Under the pieces are notes generated by a model. The model worked only from the letters and a program-made list of their open reading frames with translations. It was not told the origin of the DNA and made no database searches. DNA of 20,770 nucleotides from a virus, in the IMG/VR virus record IMGVR_UViG_3300032241_000523, positions 1 through 20,770 of that record; one strand, written 5' to 3'. Of this stretch, positions 1 to 7,659 are shown in pieces. A program made the translations under genes and the position numbers. Within the stretch, counting starts at the first letter, position 1. Every line of letters starts with the position of its first letter.

Positions 1-261
1 CTACGCCAGCTACAAGCTGAATACTATTCTTTACTTGTTAATCACGACAAACTTTATGCAAAAGTAGTAGAGCAACAAGCTGAAATTGATACCTATAAGT
101 TACAAAATAATAGTCAAATTGATGCCCATAGGTATAAACCAGTAGCGTTTATGTGTCTAACAGATGAGGAAATAGCAAAAGTTGCTAAAGATTTTTTCTT
201 ATCTGAATATGTGCCATATGATTTTGTAAGAGCAATACTAAGAAAGGCACAAGAGAAATGA
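1..261 (+). CDS. C-terminal part of a coiled-coil protein (5' end outside the window)
   Basis: Reading frame 1 is open from the first base to TGA at 259-261 and gives 86 residues with no start in the window. The first half is Gln/Glu/Leu-rich (LRQLQAEYYSLLV, VVEQQAEIDTYKLQNN) and looks like a coiled coil. The tail (CLTDEEIAKVAKDFFLSEYV) resembles the short helical ends of phage replication or early-region proteins that I cannot name. Its stop overlaps the next start as ATGA, so it belongs to the same + strand operon. Function unknown. Confidence 0.7.
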   Translation, partial: LRQLQAEYYSLLVNHDKLYAKVVEQQAEIDTYKLQNNSQIDAHRYKPVAFMCLTDEEIAKVAKDFFLSEYVPYDFVRAILRKAQEK

Positions 262-431
262 ATATCTTAGTAAATACCCTTGTAGAGAATGAAGATGGAT
301 CTGCTGATGTAGAATTAGAATTAGATGAAGAAGCAAAAATTCTACTTATTGGCGAAGGATTTCTATCTATCGTAAAAGAATGGATAGAATTACATAAAAA
401 TGACAACAAAAAAGCAGAAAGAACAGTATGA
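258..431 (+). CDS. Small acidic hypothetical protein (57 aa)
   Basis: ATG at 258 overlaps the upstream TGA (ATGA) and reads 57 codons to TGA at 429-431. The protein begins MNILVNTLVENEDGSADVEL and is Glu/Asp-rich in the middle, with a hydrophobic patch (ILLIGEGFLSIVKEWIEL). The AAGAGAA just before the start is a modest ribosome binding site, so translational coupling is likely. It overlaps the next gene by 32 nt in another frame. No family recognised. Confidence 0.6.
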   Translation: MNILVNTLVENEDGSADVELELDEEAKILLIGEGFLSIVKEWIELHKNDNKKAERTV

Positions 432-738
432 TCGCATGGCGAGATTTGGCTGTGTCTTATGCTTCTTTCTCGGATTTGGGGGCGGTATTGATGGCAGCGG
501 AACACCAGCAGAAATACACCATATCAGAAGAACCAGACCCAGAAAAGACAGCCCTGCTATCCCACTCTGTCCAGAGCATCATCGAGGCGATACCGGCATT
601 CATGGACTTGGAAGAAAGCGATTCGAGGCTGAATACGATATTACGGAAGAAGATTTACTTGAGATCCTCACAGAATCACTAGATTACCATTGGGAAGTGG
701 TAGACGATGGTGTGATGATGGGGAGTCTTATACAGTAG
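400..738 (+). CDS. Ref-like HNH endonuclease
   Basis: A 112-aa protein whose C-terminal two thirds carry the pattern of the RecA-dependent nuclease Ref / DUF968-type HNH family: EIHHI, then PLCPEHHRG, then GIHGLGRKRFEAEY. The HHI and CPEHH residues would bind metal and cut DNA; Cys18 and Cys21 (CVLC) may add a zinc site. Phage P1 Ref is larger; this is the compact form common in phages, usually found among recombination genes. ATG 400 lies inside the previous gene and lacks a clear ribosome binding site; ATG 436 (MARFGCVLC) is an alternative in-frame start. Family assignment is good; its job here is inferred. Confidence 0.75.
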   Translation: MTTKKQKEQYDRMARFGCVLCFFLGFGGGIDGSGTPAEIHHIRRTRPRKDSPAIPLCPEHHRGDTGIHGLGRKRFEAEYDITEEDLLEILTESLDYHWEVVDDGVMMGSLIQ

Positions 739-755
739 TAAAAACCCTAGATTTT

Positions 756-764
756 GTGTAAAAT
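756..764 (+). promoter_or_regulatory. Weak candidate -10 element (TAAAAT) before the 39-aa gene
   Basis: TAAAAT at 759-764 preceded by TTTTGTG would place a transcript start near 771, in the 51-nt gap before the gene at 790, which has a good AAGGAG site. No convincing -35 box is present. A similar GTAAAAT element stands before the gene at 15763. Low confidence. Confidence 0.25.
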
Positions 765-789
765 GGTGCAATGCAACAAGGAGATAACC

Positions 790-909
790 ATGTACGATTA
801 CACCGAACTATTTGAAAACATTAGCTATTTTTGCAAAAGCGTTCAACAAGTTAATGAATTTTGGTATAACGCTATTGTTTCAAGCTACAAAGATTTGCTA
901 AAGCTCTAA
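790..909 (+). CDS. Short aromatic helical protein (39 aa)
   Basis: AAGGAG at 778-783 is 6 nt before ATG 790, and 39 codons run to TAA 907-909. The product (starts MYDYTELFENISYFCK, ends SSYKDLLKL) is rich in Tyr/Phe and looks like one amphipathic helix. It faintly recalls phasin-like peptides that coat hydrophobic surfaces, but this is only an impression. Its last 12 nt overlap the 3' end of the convergent SprT-like gene. The strong ribosome binding site is the main reason to believe it is translated. Confidence 0.55.
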   Translation: MYDYTELFENISYFCKSVQQVNEFWYNAIVSSYKDLLKL

Positions 910-1251
910 GCCATCGAACCCAAGCTCGTGTGCGACCATCTTGCATCGAGTACGAAACGGCTTACCATGTTGCGCCCATTTATCTCCTTTTAAGCGGTAA
1001 AAACTCATGTGTACCATTTCATGGGAAAGTGTTGTGAGCATCGTGTAATAGTGTCCGCAACGAGCCGATGAGATAGTAATTGTATGCTCGTATTCTTCGC
1101 CTGTATCATGCATATATGTGCCAAGGGCATCAGGATCTGGGATGATTTGAAAATCCACAGTTTCAGGCAAAGGCATATTCCATTTCGTAAATGGGTATAG
1201 GCAACATAAGCTACTGTATGCATGACGAATTGCCTGTGGAGTTAATTTCAT
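898..1251 (-). CDS. SprT-like zinc metalloprotease domain protein
   Basis: This 117-aa protein has the zinc-protease signature HEMVH at residues 77-81 inside a hydrophobic helix (MLTTLSHEMVHMSF) and a further His at 95 (WAQHGKPFRTRC), the layout of SprT-like/WSS1-type minigluzincins. Such phage proteins are a single protease core; in cells relatives cut proteins crosslinked to DNA, but the phage substrate is not known. It starts at ATG 1251, which overlaps the stop of the phosphoesterase gene as ATGA, so the two are translationally coupled. Confidence 0.8.
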   Translation of the reverse strand: MKLTPQAIRHAYSSLCCLYPFTKWNMPLPETVDFQIIPDPDALGTYMHDTGEEYEHTITISSARCGHYYTMLTTLSHEMVHMSFYRLKGDKWAQHGKPFRTRCKMVAHELGFDGLEL

Positions 1252-2246
1252 ACCTTGTTAATACATCCTCTGAATTCAAACTCATCCTCACCAGATACCA
1301 TGACTAGCTCTGGCATTAACATTCTGCCATTTTCCCATGACAATAAAACAAATCCAGATCGCCAATCCACAGGCGCATCTTCTGTATAATGGACAAAGGC
1401 ATCAGAATGAATATCAGCCAAAGTACCAGTTTGAACACCCCATCTTGTACCCATGTTAAAAGCAGGGGAAAGATCGGTAATCGGAAAAGCGGATAAATTG
1501 TGGGTATGACCACAGATATAGTTGATACCCGAATTCAGGGCATTGCTCCTTGTAGCCCCAAATCCACCCTTCCATCGGTGTTTGATACAGGTATCTTCAT
1601 TGACCCAGAATGACCAGCATGATTTCCACATTGGGAAATGGTCTTTGAGGGAAAATCCTAGTATGCCTTCGTATGTCGCTGCACCAGAGTTTGACAGAAA
1701 TGTTTCAAAACGAGCATCATGATTGCCAAGACACCAAATTAGAGGAGTATCTTTACGAGCAGCCTTTTCAATTCCTGTCATAAATTCCTGACAAGCCTCA
1801 AGTTCTTCTTTGACTGTAGGAGTTTGCGACCAATTGATTCGCTTATGTGCGCTATTCTGAGATCCATCAAACATATCACCATTCGCCACAATCGCCTTGA
1901 GTTCACCTTTGAATGCTTTAATCATGACTAAAAGTGCTTTATAAGCGGTAGTCACTTCTCCGGGTTGAAAGTGTGCATCAGAGAATACTATGACTCGACC
2001 TTTATCTGGAATCTCAATTCCTCTACGAACATGACCTGAGGTTTGGTCAATCTTCTTAATATTGGTTCTACCAGTAGACTGTGGATTAAAGGTAGGAAGT
2101 TCTATTTCATATTTGAGTTCCAAAGCCCTTCTTCTAGCATGAACAGATCGGATGCCCATCTTCAATGCTCTTGATACTCTGTCAGGACTACCTAATTCTT
2201 TCCAACAACTAATAAACTGCTCATCTGTAGCAAGGTAATTAGACAT
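1248..2246 (-). CDS. Calcineurin-like metallophosphoesterase with N-terminal HTH
   Basis: I choose ATG 2246 (MSNYLATDEQF, 332 aa) because AGGAG lies just upstream; an in-frame GTG at 2270 has no ribosome binding site. Residues 1-50 look like a helix-turn-helix (FISCWKELGSPDRVSRAL then SVHARRRALEL), common at the front of phage phosphoesterases. All metal motifs of the calcineurin-like fold follow: FSDAH near 88-92, NGD near 122-124, GNHD near 174-177 and GHTH near 246-249. The enzyme probably hydrolyses a phosphodiester or phosphomonoester; the substrate is unknown. The HTH suggests nucleic acid contact. It is the first gene of a two-gene - strand operon with the SprT-like protease. Confidence 0.8.
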   Translation of the reverse strand: MSNYLATDEQFISCWKELGSPDRVSRALKMGIRSVHARRRALELKYEIELPTFNPQSTGRTNIKKIDQTSGHVRRGIEIPDKGRVIVFSDAHFQPGEVTTAYKALLVMIKAFKGELKAIVANGDMFDGSQNSAHKRINWSQTPTVKEELEACQEFMTGIEKAARKDTPLIWCLGNHDARFETFLSNSGAATYEGILGFSLKDHFPMWKSCWSFWVNEDTCIKHRWKGGFGATRSNALNSGINYICGHTHNLSAFPITDLSPAFNMGTRWGVQTGTLADIHSDAFVHYTEDAPVDWRSGFVLLSWENGRMLMPELVMVSGEDEFEFRGCINKV

Positions 2247-2269
2247 ATAGCTCCTATTAGAAGTAAGCA

Positions 2270-2336
2270 CATCTTAATGTATTTATATTTAAATTCAATG
2301 TCTTATTGATGAAAAATCGTAATATATGTTAAGATG
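2270..2336. promoter_or_regulatory. Divergent promoter region with mirrored TTAAGATG boxes
   Basis: The gap between the phosphoesterase (-) and small terminase (+) carries CATCTTAA at 2270-2277 and its exact inverse TTAAGATG at 2329-2336. Each can be read as a -10 box (TAAGAT) on the strand leading out. For the + strand, TTGATG 2306-2311 lies 18 nt before TAAGAT 2330-2335. For the - strand, TTGAAT lies 16 nt before its TAAGAT. The mirrored boxes could instead be two half-sites for one regulator. Confidence 0.45.
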
Positions 2337-2359
2337 CCCACAAAAGATGTAGGTTCATT

Positions 2360-2803
2360 ATGGAGAAAACTCAAAAGAATTCAGTAGGCAGACCTTCAGA
2401 CTATTCAGAAGAATTGGTCGAGGAAATCTGTTTACGCATTTCTTTTGGAGAAGGACTCGTCAAGATTTGTAAGGATGAGCATATTCCGTCAAGAAGTACA
2501 GTAATGCGATGGTTGCTCAACAATAAAGAATTTCAAGACAAATACGCACAGGCACGAGAAGCTCAAGCGGATTATCTTCTGGAAGAACTATTAGACATTG
2601 CGGATGATAAATCTGGTGATACCTATGAAGATGCCAAAGGTAATATCAAAGTAGATCATGAGAACATCAATCGTTCTCGCCTAAGAGTTGACACAAGGAA
2701 ATGGGTTATTGCTAAACTTGCACCGAAGAAGTATGGTGACAAGGTTGCTTTAGATCCTGAACAAATTGTGCAATATATTACAAAAGGCACTCTGCCCGAA
2801 TAA
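2360..2803 (+). CDS. terS: Terminase small subunit (Sf6-like)
   Basis: A 147-aa protein resembling the Sf6 gp1-type small terminase: after GRPSDYSEELV comes a helix-turn-helix (GEGLVKICKDEHIPSRSTVMRWL, residues 32-54) and then the family phrase YAQAREAQADYLLEELLDIADD, followed by a C-terminal oligomerisation part (VIAKLAPKKYGDK). It recognises the phage packaging site and delivers DNA to the large subunit. It is the first gene of the packaging operon, and its stop overlaps the next start as TAATG. The length is usual for the family. Confidence 0.88.
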   Translation: MEKTQKNSVGRPSDYSEELVEEICLRISFGEGLVKICKDEHIPSRSTVMRWLLNNKEFQDKYAQAREAQADYLLEELLDIADDKSGDTYEDAKGNIKVDHENINRSRLRVDTRKWVIAKLAPKKYGDKVALDPEQIVQYITKGTLPE

Positions 2804-4092
2804 TGATCGAAATCGTTGAGTTAAATTTGCCCATCTTACATAAAGGGCAAGAAGAACTATATGCTCAACGAAAGCAATTGAATGCGGTTCGTTGCGGTAG
2901 ACGATGGGGCAAGACTAAATTTCTTGAAAGACTCGCTGGCGATGGAGTCATGAAGGGTAAGAAAGTTGGAGTATTTGCTCCTGAAAACAAACAGTTACAA
3001 GAACCTTGGGAACATATCAGGGATGCGCTAAATCCCATGCTCAAGTCATTTAATCGTAATGAAGGGCGAATGACTGCCAAGAATGGTGGAATATGCGACT
3101 TCTGGATTCTCAATGACAATGAACTTGCTGGTCGTGGTCGAGAGTATGATCTTGTGCTGATTGACGAAGCAGCGTTTACCAAGACTCCTCAAATGATTGA
3201 CATCTGGCACATGGGCATAAAGCCAACCATGCTGACTACCAGAGGAAAGGCATGGATCTTCTCAACTCCGAATGGGGCTGATCCTGATAACTTCTTCTAT
3301 AGGATTTGCAATGACCCAGAAATGGGCTTTAGTACTTTCCATGCGCCCACGATTAATAATCCTTATGTCCCTGCGGATGAGCTAGAGAAAGAAAGACAGC
3401 GTAACCATCCAATGGTATTTCGTCAGGAATATTTGGCTGAGTTCGTGGATTGGTCTGGTGAGGCATTCTTCCCAATTGATAAGTTGCTCATAGATGGTAG
3501 ACCGATGCTCATGCCAGATGTTGTGGATGGTGTATTTGCTGTCATAGATACTGCTGTTAAGGGTGGATTAGAACACGATGGAACAGCGATCATATATTGC
3601 GGTGTGAATAAATTCTATGGTCAACCACTCATTATTCTGGATTACGACATCATTCAAATTGATGGTGCAATGTTGGAAAACTGGATGCCAAGCGTATTTG
3701 CACGATTAGAAGAACTCGCTGTCATGACTAAATCTCGTACTGGCACTCAAATTGGTGTGCATATCGAAGATGCTGCTGCGGGTGCAATACTATTACAACA
3801 AGGTAGGATCAGAGGATGGAATACCCATGCGATTGATTCGACTTTGACCTCGCAAGGTAAAGATGTCAGAGCCTTGGATGTTTCAGGTTATTACCATCAA
3901 GAGAAGATTAAAATCACCGAATATGCGTATGACAAGACTGTAACATTCAAAGGATCAAATCGAAATCATTTGCTTACACAGATCGCAAACTTTAGAATGG
4001 GCGATAAAGATGCGTACAAAAGACCAGATGACTTGCTTGATGCTTTTGTGTATAGTTTAGCCATTGGTGTCGGTGACAAATATGGCTATTAA
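2803..4092 (+). CDS. terL: Terminase large subunit (ATPase/nuclease)
   Basis: A 429-aa packaging motor. The Walker A-type loop is RCGRRWGKT (residues 30-38) and Walker B is LVLIDEAAF with the catalytic D121-E122. STPNG near 150 fits the coupling motif. The RNase H-like nuclease part begins near residue 244 (VFAVIDTAVKG), with later acidic residues at HIEDAAAG and at RPDDLLDAF (about 407-415). It translocates DNA into the prohead and cuts the concatemer. It follows the small subunit with overlap and precedes the portal, the standard order. The length is on the short side for the family but both domains look complete. Confidence 0.92.
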   Translation: MIEIVELNLPILHKGQEELYAQRKQLNAVRCGRRWGKTKFLERLAGDGVMKGKKVGVFAPENKQLQEPWEHIRDALNPMLKSFNRNEGRMTAKNGGICDFWILNDNELAGRGREYDLVLIDEAAFTKTPQMIDIWHMGIKPTMLTTRGKAWIFSTPNGADPDNFFYRICNDPEMGFSTFHAPTINNPYVPADELEKERQRNHPMVFRQEYLAEFVDWSGEAFFPIDKLLIDGRPMLMPDVVDGVFAVIDTAVKGGLEHDGTAIIYCGVNKFYGQPLIILDYDIIQIDGAMLENWMPSVFARLEELAVMTKSRTGTQIGVHIEDAAAGAILLQQGRIRGWNTHAIDSTLTSQGKDVRALDVSGYYHQEKIKITEYAYDKTVTFKGSNRNHLLTQIANFRMGDKDAYKRPDDLLDAFVYSLAIGVGDKYGY

Positions 4093-4101
4093 GGGAAACT
4101 A

Positions 4102-5508
4102 ATGTCTGATATATCAATTAATAGTACTTATTTAAACAACAGCCTGATGAACCTGTTGACCTCTGGCGAAATCCAACCGGGGGATCAAGCAGGCTATGAC
4201 CTATGCAAAGCACTCTGGGAATACCATCCATTGGGTGGCAAACTGGTCGAAAAGCCAGTAAGACTAGCATTATCTAAGCCTAGAGTATTAACGATTGATG
4301 CTCAACCAAAAGAAATTTTAATCGAAGCATTTCAGAAAGAATGGGACAAACTCGGTGCTACTAACCATATTCGTGATGTTATGTTTATTAATCGCACTTA
4401 TGGTGCTGGTGGAATTGTCGTTGGTGCTGACGAAATCCCAACGACTGAACCTATTGACCCTTGGACTCTGCCTGATCTTCATTTATATTTTAATCAGTTA
4501 GATCCGCTTAACATGGCTGGCTCGATTGTTACGAACCAGAACCCAAATGCGCCTGACTTCCAGAAACCTCTTGCTTATACTACTGTTGCTGGTCAGCCTT
4601 ACCATCCTAGTCGGTCTGTCGTGGTATTTAATGGAACACCTATTTATTTATCTTTTCAGTCCTCGGCATTCGGGTATACAGGGCGGTCTGTTTTCCAGAG
4701 GGCTGTCTATCCTCTGAAATCGTTCATTCAGTCTATGGTTACGGATGACTTGGTTACTTTCAAAGCTGGTCTATTAATCAGCAAACAGAAACCATCAGGA
4801 TCTATTGTTAATCGTCTGATGCAACAAGCTGCGGGAATTAAGCGCACCTACTTGCAAGAAGGCACAACAGGAAATGTATTATCCATTGATATTGATGAGT
4901 CAATTGAATCATTAAATTTGACCAATACTAATACAGCGATGACAACCGCAAGAGATAACATCATTGCCAACATTGCCGCTGCTTCTGATGTCCCCGCAAT
5001 GCTCCTAAAAGACGAAGCCTTTACTCAAGGATTTGGTGAAGGTACAGAAGATTCCAAAGCAATTGTTCAATATATTGATGGCATTCGTGAAGATATGCGG
5101 ACTTTGTTTGACTATTTCGACAGAATCGTAATGCATCGGGCATGGAATAAAGAGTTGTATGCTGGCATTCAGAATAAGTATCCAGATATTTATGGTTCGA
5201 TGAGCTATGAACAAGCGTTCTATAGTTGGAAAAACTCATTTAAACCTACATGGGAATCTCTCATGGAAGAACCACCTAGTGAAAAGGTGAAAGTTGAGGA
5301 CATTAAGCTCAAAGGTATTACAGAATTTATGCGTACCATGTTACCAGTAATTGATCCCGAAAATAGGGGTCGATTGATCCAATGGGCGCAAGATAATGTT
5401 AATGAAATGCCAGATATGTTCCAAAGCTCTTTGCAGTTGGATACGGAAGCTATTGGCGAATATGAGATTCCAGAAGCCGAACAAGGCAATCTGCCTAAAC
5501 TTGCTTAA
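4102..5508 (+). CDS. Phage portal protein (DUF1073-like)
   Basis: 468 aa directly after the large terminase, the usual place of the portal, which forms the dodecameric DNA entry ring at one head vertex. The sequence has the DUF1073 portal style: an N-terminal ALWEYHPLGGKLVEKPVRLAL segment, RDVMFINRTYGAGGIVVG, DPLNMAGSIV, the stem-like region IAAASDVPAMLLKDEAF near 290-306, and a C-terminal helical part. Database entries for this family are sometimes titled 'anti-CBASS Acb1-like' after a domain name; position and length argue for a plain portal here. It ends 2 nt before the Zeta-like gene, so they are cotranscribed. Confidence 0.82.
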   Translation: MSDISINSTYLNNSLMNLLTSGEIQPGDQAGYDLCKALWEYHPLGGKLVEKPVRLALSKPRVLTIDAQPKEILIEAFQKEWDKLGATNHIRDVMFINRTYGAGGIVVGADEIPTTEPIDPWTLPDLHLYFNQLDPLNMAGSIVTNQNPNAPDFQKPLAYTTVAGQPYHPSRSVVVFNGTPIYLSFQSSAFGYTGRSVFQRAVYPLKSFIQSMVTDDLVTFKAGLLISKQKPSGSIVNRLMQQAAGIKRTYLQEGTTGNVLSIDIDESIESLNLTNTNTAMTTARDNIIANIAAASDVPAMLLKDEAFTQGFGEGTEDSKAIVQYIDGIREDMRTLFDYFDRIVMHRAWNKELYAGIQNKYPDIYGSMSYEQAFYSWKNSFKPTWESLMEEPPSEKVKVEDIKLKGITEFMRTMLPVIDPENRGRLIQWAQDNVNEMPDMFQSSLQLDTEAIGEYEIPEAEQGNLPKLA

Positions 5509-5510
5509 TC

Positions 5511-6647
5511 ATGCGATTACTGAATAAATCAACTGGTCGTTTTATTAATGTACCATCCGCTAGATTAGCGGTAGCCCTGATTCGTTCTGACGAATATATG
5601 TTCATCAACGATGACTTTAAAGAGTCAGAGCATCCAAGGGATGAGGATGGCAAGTTTACATCTTCAGGTGGATCAAGTGGACATCATGATATTGAGCCTT
5701 ATGGAAAAAATACGGCTAAAGAAGAAACAGTAACAATTACCAAACCTAATGGAAAAGAAATTGTACAAACTAGAGCATCTGTAATAAATTCATTAAAGCC
5801 ATCAAAACAATTAAAAAATGGTGGTTATATTGACCATAATGGATTTGAACATTCACCTAATTTAAATGAATCACAAAGAGCCGTAGAGAATGGATTTTAT
5901 ACGGAGATCCTAAAAAATACTCCAAAGCTAATCGCTGACTACAAAGCTAAATTTAAAAACAAAATTGATCCAGATGATGTCAAGCGACTAGATCCAAACT
6001 TTGATAAAGATTCTTCGTTGGCTGCTGCGGTTCATGAGCCAAGCTCTTACTTATCCAAAGTAATTTGGAATCAAGCACTCAAAGAGAAAAAAGAAAGAGG
6101 TGATACTTCTCCAGTTCTCTTTACTGCTGGTGGATCTGGCTCTGGTAAATCTGAAGCTGGTGAGTTGGCTAAAGCAATCATTGGTGCTGAAGAAGATCCT
6201 TTAACTTTTGATTCTGTTCTGGGCAACTTTGATAAATCAACAAAAAAGATTGATGAAGCTCTACAAGCTCAAGACGGAAAGATTGATATTGTTTATACCA
6301 ATGCTCCATTAGAGTTAGCAGTATTACTCAATATGAAGCGTAGCCGAACTGTTAAGCTAGATACCCAGATTGAGGCGCACTTCGCTGCATCTGAAAATAT
6401 TCGCAAGTTGGCAGAGCATTACAAGAATAATGATCGTGTCAAAATTACTGTTGTCAACAATACAGGAGATCCACCCGATTTAGCAGAAGGATCTCTAGCT
6501 GATGTTCCAACCTACAGCGACAGAGAAAGCATTCGTAAAAGGTTAGTTGCCCATGCTGAACATTTAGTTAAGAATAACTTAATCAAAGACAAAGAGGGCA
6601 ACCTGATTCCAGACCCAGAGAAGCGACTCAAACTTCTTCTGGGCTAG
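5511..6647 (+). CDS. Zeta-toxin-like P-loop kinase in the portal operon
   Basis: A 378-aa protein. Residues 1-40 are unknown; residues 38-50 carry SEHPRDEDGKF, a short motif frequent in phage head-associated and polyvalent proteins. From about residue 200 there is a P-loop kinase: VLFTAGGSGSGKSEAG with Walker A GGSGSGKS at 207-214, followed by LTFDSVLGNFDKSTKKIDEAL and IVYTNAPLELAVLL as in Zeta/UNAG-type kinases. Zeta toxins phosphorylate UDP-N-acetylglucosamine, but many phage members have unknown substrates. No Epsilon-like antitoxin is adjacent. It lies 2 nt after the portal, and its stop TAG interlocks with that of the convergent gene in one CTAG. Fold is well supported; function is inferred. 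Confidence 0.72.
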   Translation: MRLLNKSTGRFINVPSARLAVALIRSDEYMFINDDFKESEHPRDEDGKFTSSGGSSGHHDIEPYGKNTAKEETVTITKPNGKEIVQTRASVINSLKPSKQLKNGGYIDHNGFEHSPNLNESQRAVENGFYTEILKNTPKLIADYKAKFKNKIDPDDVKRLDPNFDKDSSLAAAVHEPSSYLSKVIWNQALKEKKERGDTSPVLFTAGGSGSGKSEAGELAKAIIGAEEDPLTFDSVLGNFDKSTKKIDEALQAQDGKIDIVYTNAPLELAVLLNMKRSRTVKLDTQIEAHFAASENIRKLAEHYKNNDRVKITVVNNTGDPPDLAEGSLADVPTYSDRESIRKRLVAHAEHLVKNNLIKDKEGNLIPDPEKRLKLLLG

Positions 6648-6835
6648 TACCGATTACGCAACAACCGCTTTGCTGCTGACAACCGCAACTCATCCTCTGG
6701 AGTATTTAGCATCGGAAGGATTGACAAGGCTTTGACCATCATCTTTAAAGCAAACTTGTCAGAGTTGCCAGCAATGCATAAATCAGCATACTTCTTTGGA
6801 TTATTTTTTTTCAAATCCTGATAATAAGTTCCCAT
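6644..6835 (-). CDS. Small basic hypothetical protein (63 aa)
   Basis: The second of two adjacent ATGs (6835) is chosen because the motif ACGAAAGGA (6842-6850, - strand) then stands exactly 6 nt upstream, as before the + strand genes of this region. The product (MGTYYQDLKKNNPKKYADL...) is Lys/Arg-rich and helical, with KMMVKALSILPML in the middle. It is the last gene of a three-gene - strand operon and its stop shares CTAG with the Zeta-like gene. No family recognised; a role as partner of the kinase is possible but has no support beyond position. Confidence 0.6.
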   Translation of the reverse strand: MGTYYQDLKKNNPKKYADLCIAGNSDKFALKMMVKALSILPMLNTPEDELRLSAAKRLLRNRY

Positions 6836-6849
6836 CATAGTTCCTTTCG

Positions 6850-7092
6850 TTATCTCGCTACATTACCAACTAAATTACCATCCATAATTTCAAACAAAAC
6901 GGCTTTGGCTCTGTTTAGCGTTTGTCTAGCTCTTTCATTCGCACCCACAGCCAGTTCTTCTTGAGCATCACTCATCAAACCAGCAACAACCATATTTGCA
7001 CCAGAAAGCTGATAGCTAATATTTTGTTGGATCTGAGCAATGAACTCTTGAATGTCACAGCCATAACATTGCTGATCGAATTCTGAAATCAT
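6850..7092 (-). CDS. Hypothetical helical protein (80 aa)
   Basis: ATG 7092 overlaps the stop of the upstream gene (ATGA), with GGGGG nearby as ribosome binding site. The protein starts MISEFDQQCYGCDIQEF, with Cys9 and Cys12 (CYGC), and continues as a long Ala/Glu/Arg-rich helix (GANERARQTLNRAKAVLFEIM). Small phage proteins of this look are common in accessory regions; I cannot assign a function. Its stop lies inside the leader motif of the next gene. Confidence 0.6.
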   Translation of the reverse strand: MISEFDQQCYGCDIQEFIAQIQQNISYQLSGANMVVAGLMSDAQEELAVGANERARQTLNRAKAVLFEIMDGNLVGNVAR

Positions 7093-7247
7093 GCTGCACC
7101 CCCAATCAAGACACCATAGTTACGATCAAGACCTGCCATGATTCTTTCTGCACGAACCGCCCCGAACACACGCTGCAAAAATGGGAATGGTTCGCATGGG
7201 ATCTGCACTCTGTTTCCGAACCCACGAACTACCAAAACTGCTTCCAT
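7089..7247 (-). CDS. Small hypothetical protein (52 aa), first gene of the - strand operon
   Basis: AAAGGAG stands 6 nt before ATG 7247 on the - strand, and 52 codons lead to TGA overlapping the next ATG. The protein starts MEAVLVVRGFGNRVQIP and ends GVLIGGAA. It is a short, mixed sequence with Arg-rich middle (RVFGAVRAERIM) and no recognised family. The excellent ribosome binding site and the coupled downstream gene make it a likely real gene. Confidence 0.6.
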   Translation of the reverse strand: MEAVLVVRGFGNRVQIPCEPFPFLQRVFGAVRAERIMAGLDRNYGVLIGGAA

Positions 7248-7290
7248 GATTAACTCCTTTATTGATGATTAACACTACATTTATATGTTA

Positions 7291-7309
7291 ATGCTTATTA
7301 GGTATAGAT
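7291..7309 (+). repeat. Promoter-motif copy A (no gene at the usual distance)
   Basis: ATGCTTATTAGGTATAGAT matches the core of three promoter copies further on (ATGCTAWATAGGTATA). It lacks a TTGACA box and a start codon about 40 nt downstream, so it may be an operator copy or a degenerate promoter in the divergent region between the - strand operon and the + strand island. Confidence 0.4.
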
Positions 7310-7329
7310 GCAAATATATTTGATGGGTT

Positions 7330-7353
7330 TGTTGTTTGTGTGCAAAAACAACA
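7330..7353. repeat. Inverted repeat in the divergent control region
   Basis: TGTTGTTT (7330-7337) and AAACAACA (7346-7353) form a perfect 8-bp dyad around an 8-nt centre, 16 nt before the -35 box of the island promoter. It could bind a regulator such as the small HTH protein at 9569, or form a weak hairpin. It has no T-tract suited to a terminator. The 186-nt gap (7248-7433) otherwise holds only promoter elements. Confidence 0.4.
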
Positions 7354-7369
7354 CTTTAAGTAAATAGAT

Positions 7370-7398
7370 TTGACACTTATGCTATATAGGTATAATAT
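7370..7398 (+). promoter_or_regulatory. Island promoter, copy B
   Basis: A full TTGACA at 7370-7375 is followed by ATGCTATATAGGTATAATAT; the -10 is TATAAT 7391-7396 (15-nt gap) or TAATAT 7393-7398 (17-nt gap). GGTATA ends 40 nt before ATG 7434. Two more copies of the same promoter stand at 7962-7990 and 8669-8696. Confidence 0.7.
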
Positions 7399-7433
7399 TA
7401 AATTGTTCATTAACTCTCACGAAAGGATAAAAA

Positions 7434-7634
7434 ATGAACCTATTGATCGCTGAAAAAGTTGGCGGTTCTTTCCAAAAAATCGGTGTCATGAATGGCGATG
7501 AGTTGCTTACAGATTGTTTGCTTGCTGTCGGTCTTGCCTACAATGCCAAAAGGTTTTTTGAAGGTGATTCGGCAGCAGTTTCTCTCGACTACCAGTTAGA
7601 GGGCATTGAATACAGAGTTTCTAAGTTTTTTTAG
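7434..7634 (+). CDS. Island protein 1 (66 aa, hypothetical)
   Basis: Preceded by promoter copy B and by ACGAAAGGA exactly 6 nt before ATG 7434. The product (MNLLIAEKVGGSFQKIGVM...) ends YQLEGIEYRVSKFF, has alternating hydrophobic strands and two Cys-free halves, and looks like a compact beta/alpha fold. No family recognised. The position first in the island, behind the strongest promoter copy, suggests early expression. Confidence 0.65.
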   Translation: MNLLIAEKVGGSFQKIGVMNGDELLTDCLLAVGLAYNAKRFFEGDSAAVSLDYQLEGIEYRVSKFF

Positions 7635-7659
7635 TAGTTCAACCACGAAAGGAGTTGTT

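Noticed and set aside
428-682. 84-codon frame over the Ref-like gene
   Set aside because: It overlaps a gene with a clear HNH signature and has no ribosome binding site.
4102-5508. Anti-CBASS nuclease Acb1
   Set aside because: The name is attached to the portal-like family in databases; no phosphodiesterase HxT pair was noted, and the place after the large terminase fits a portal.
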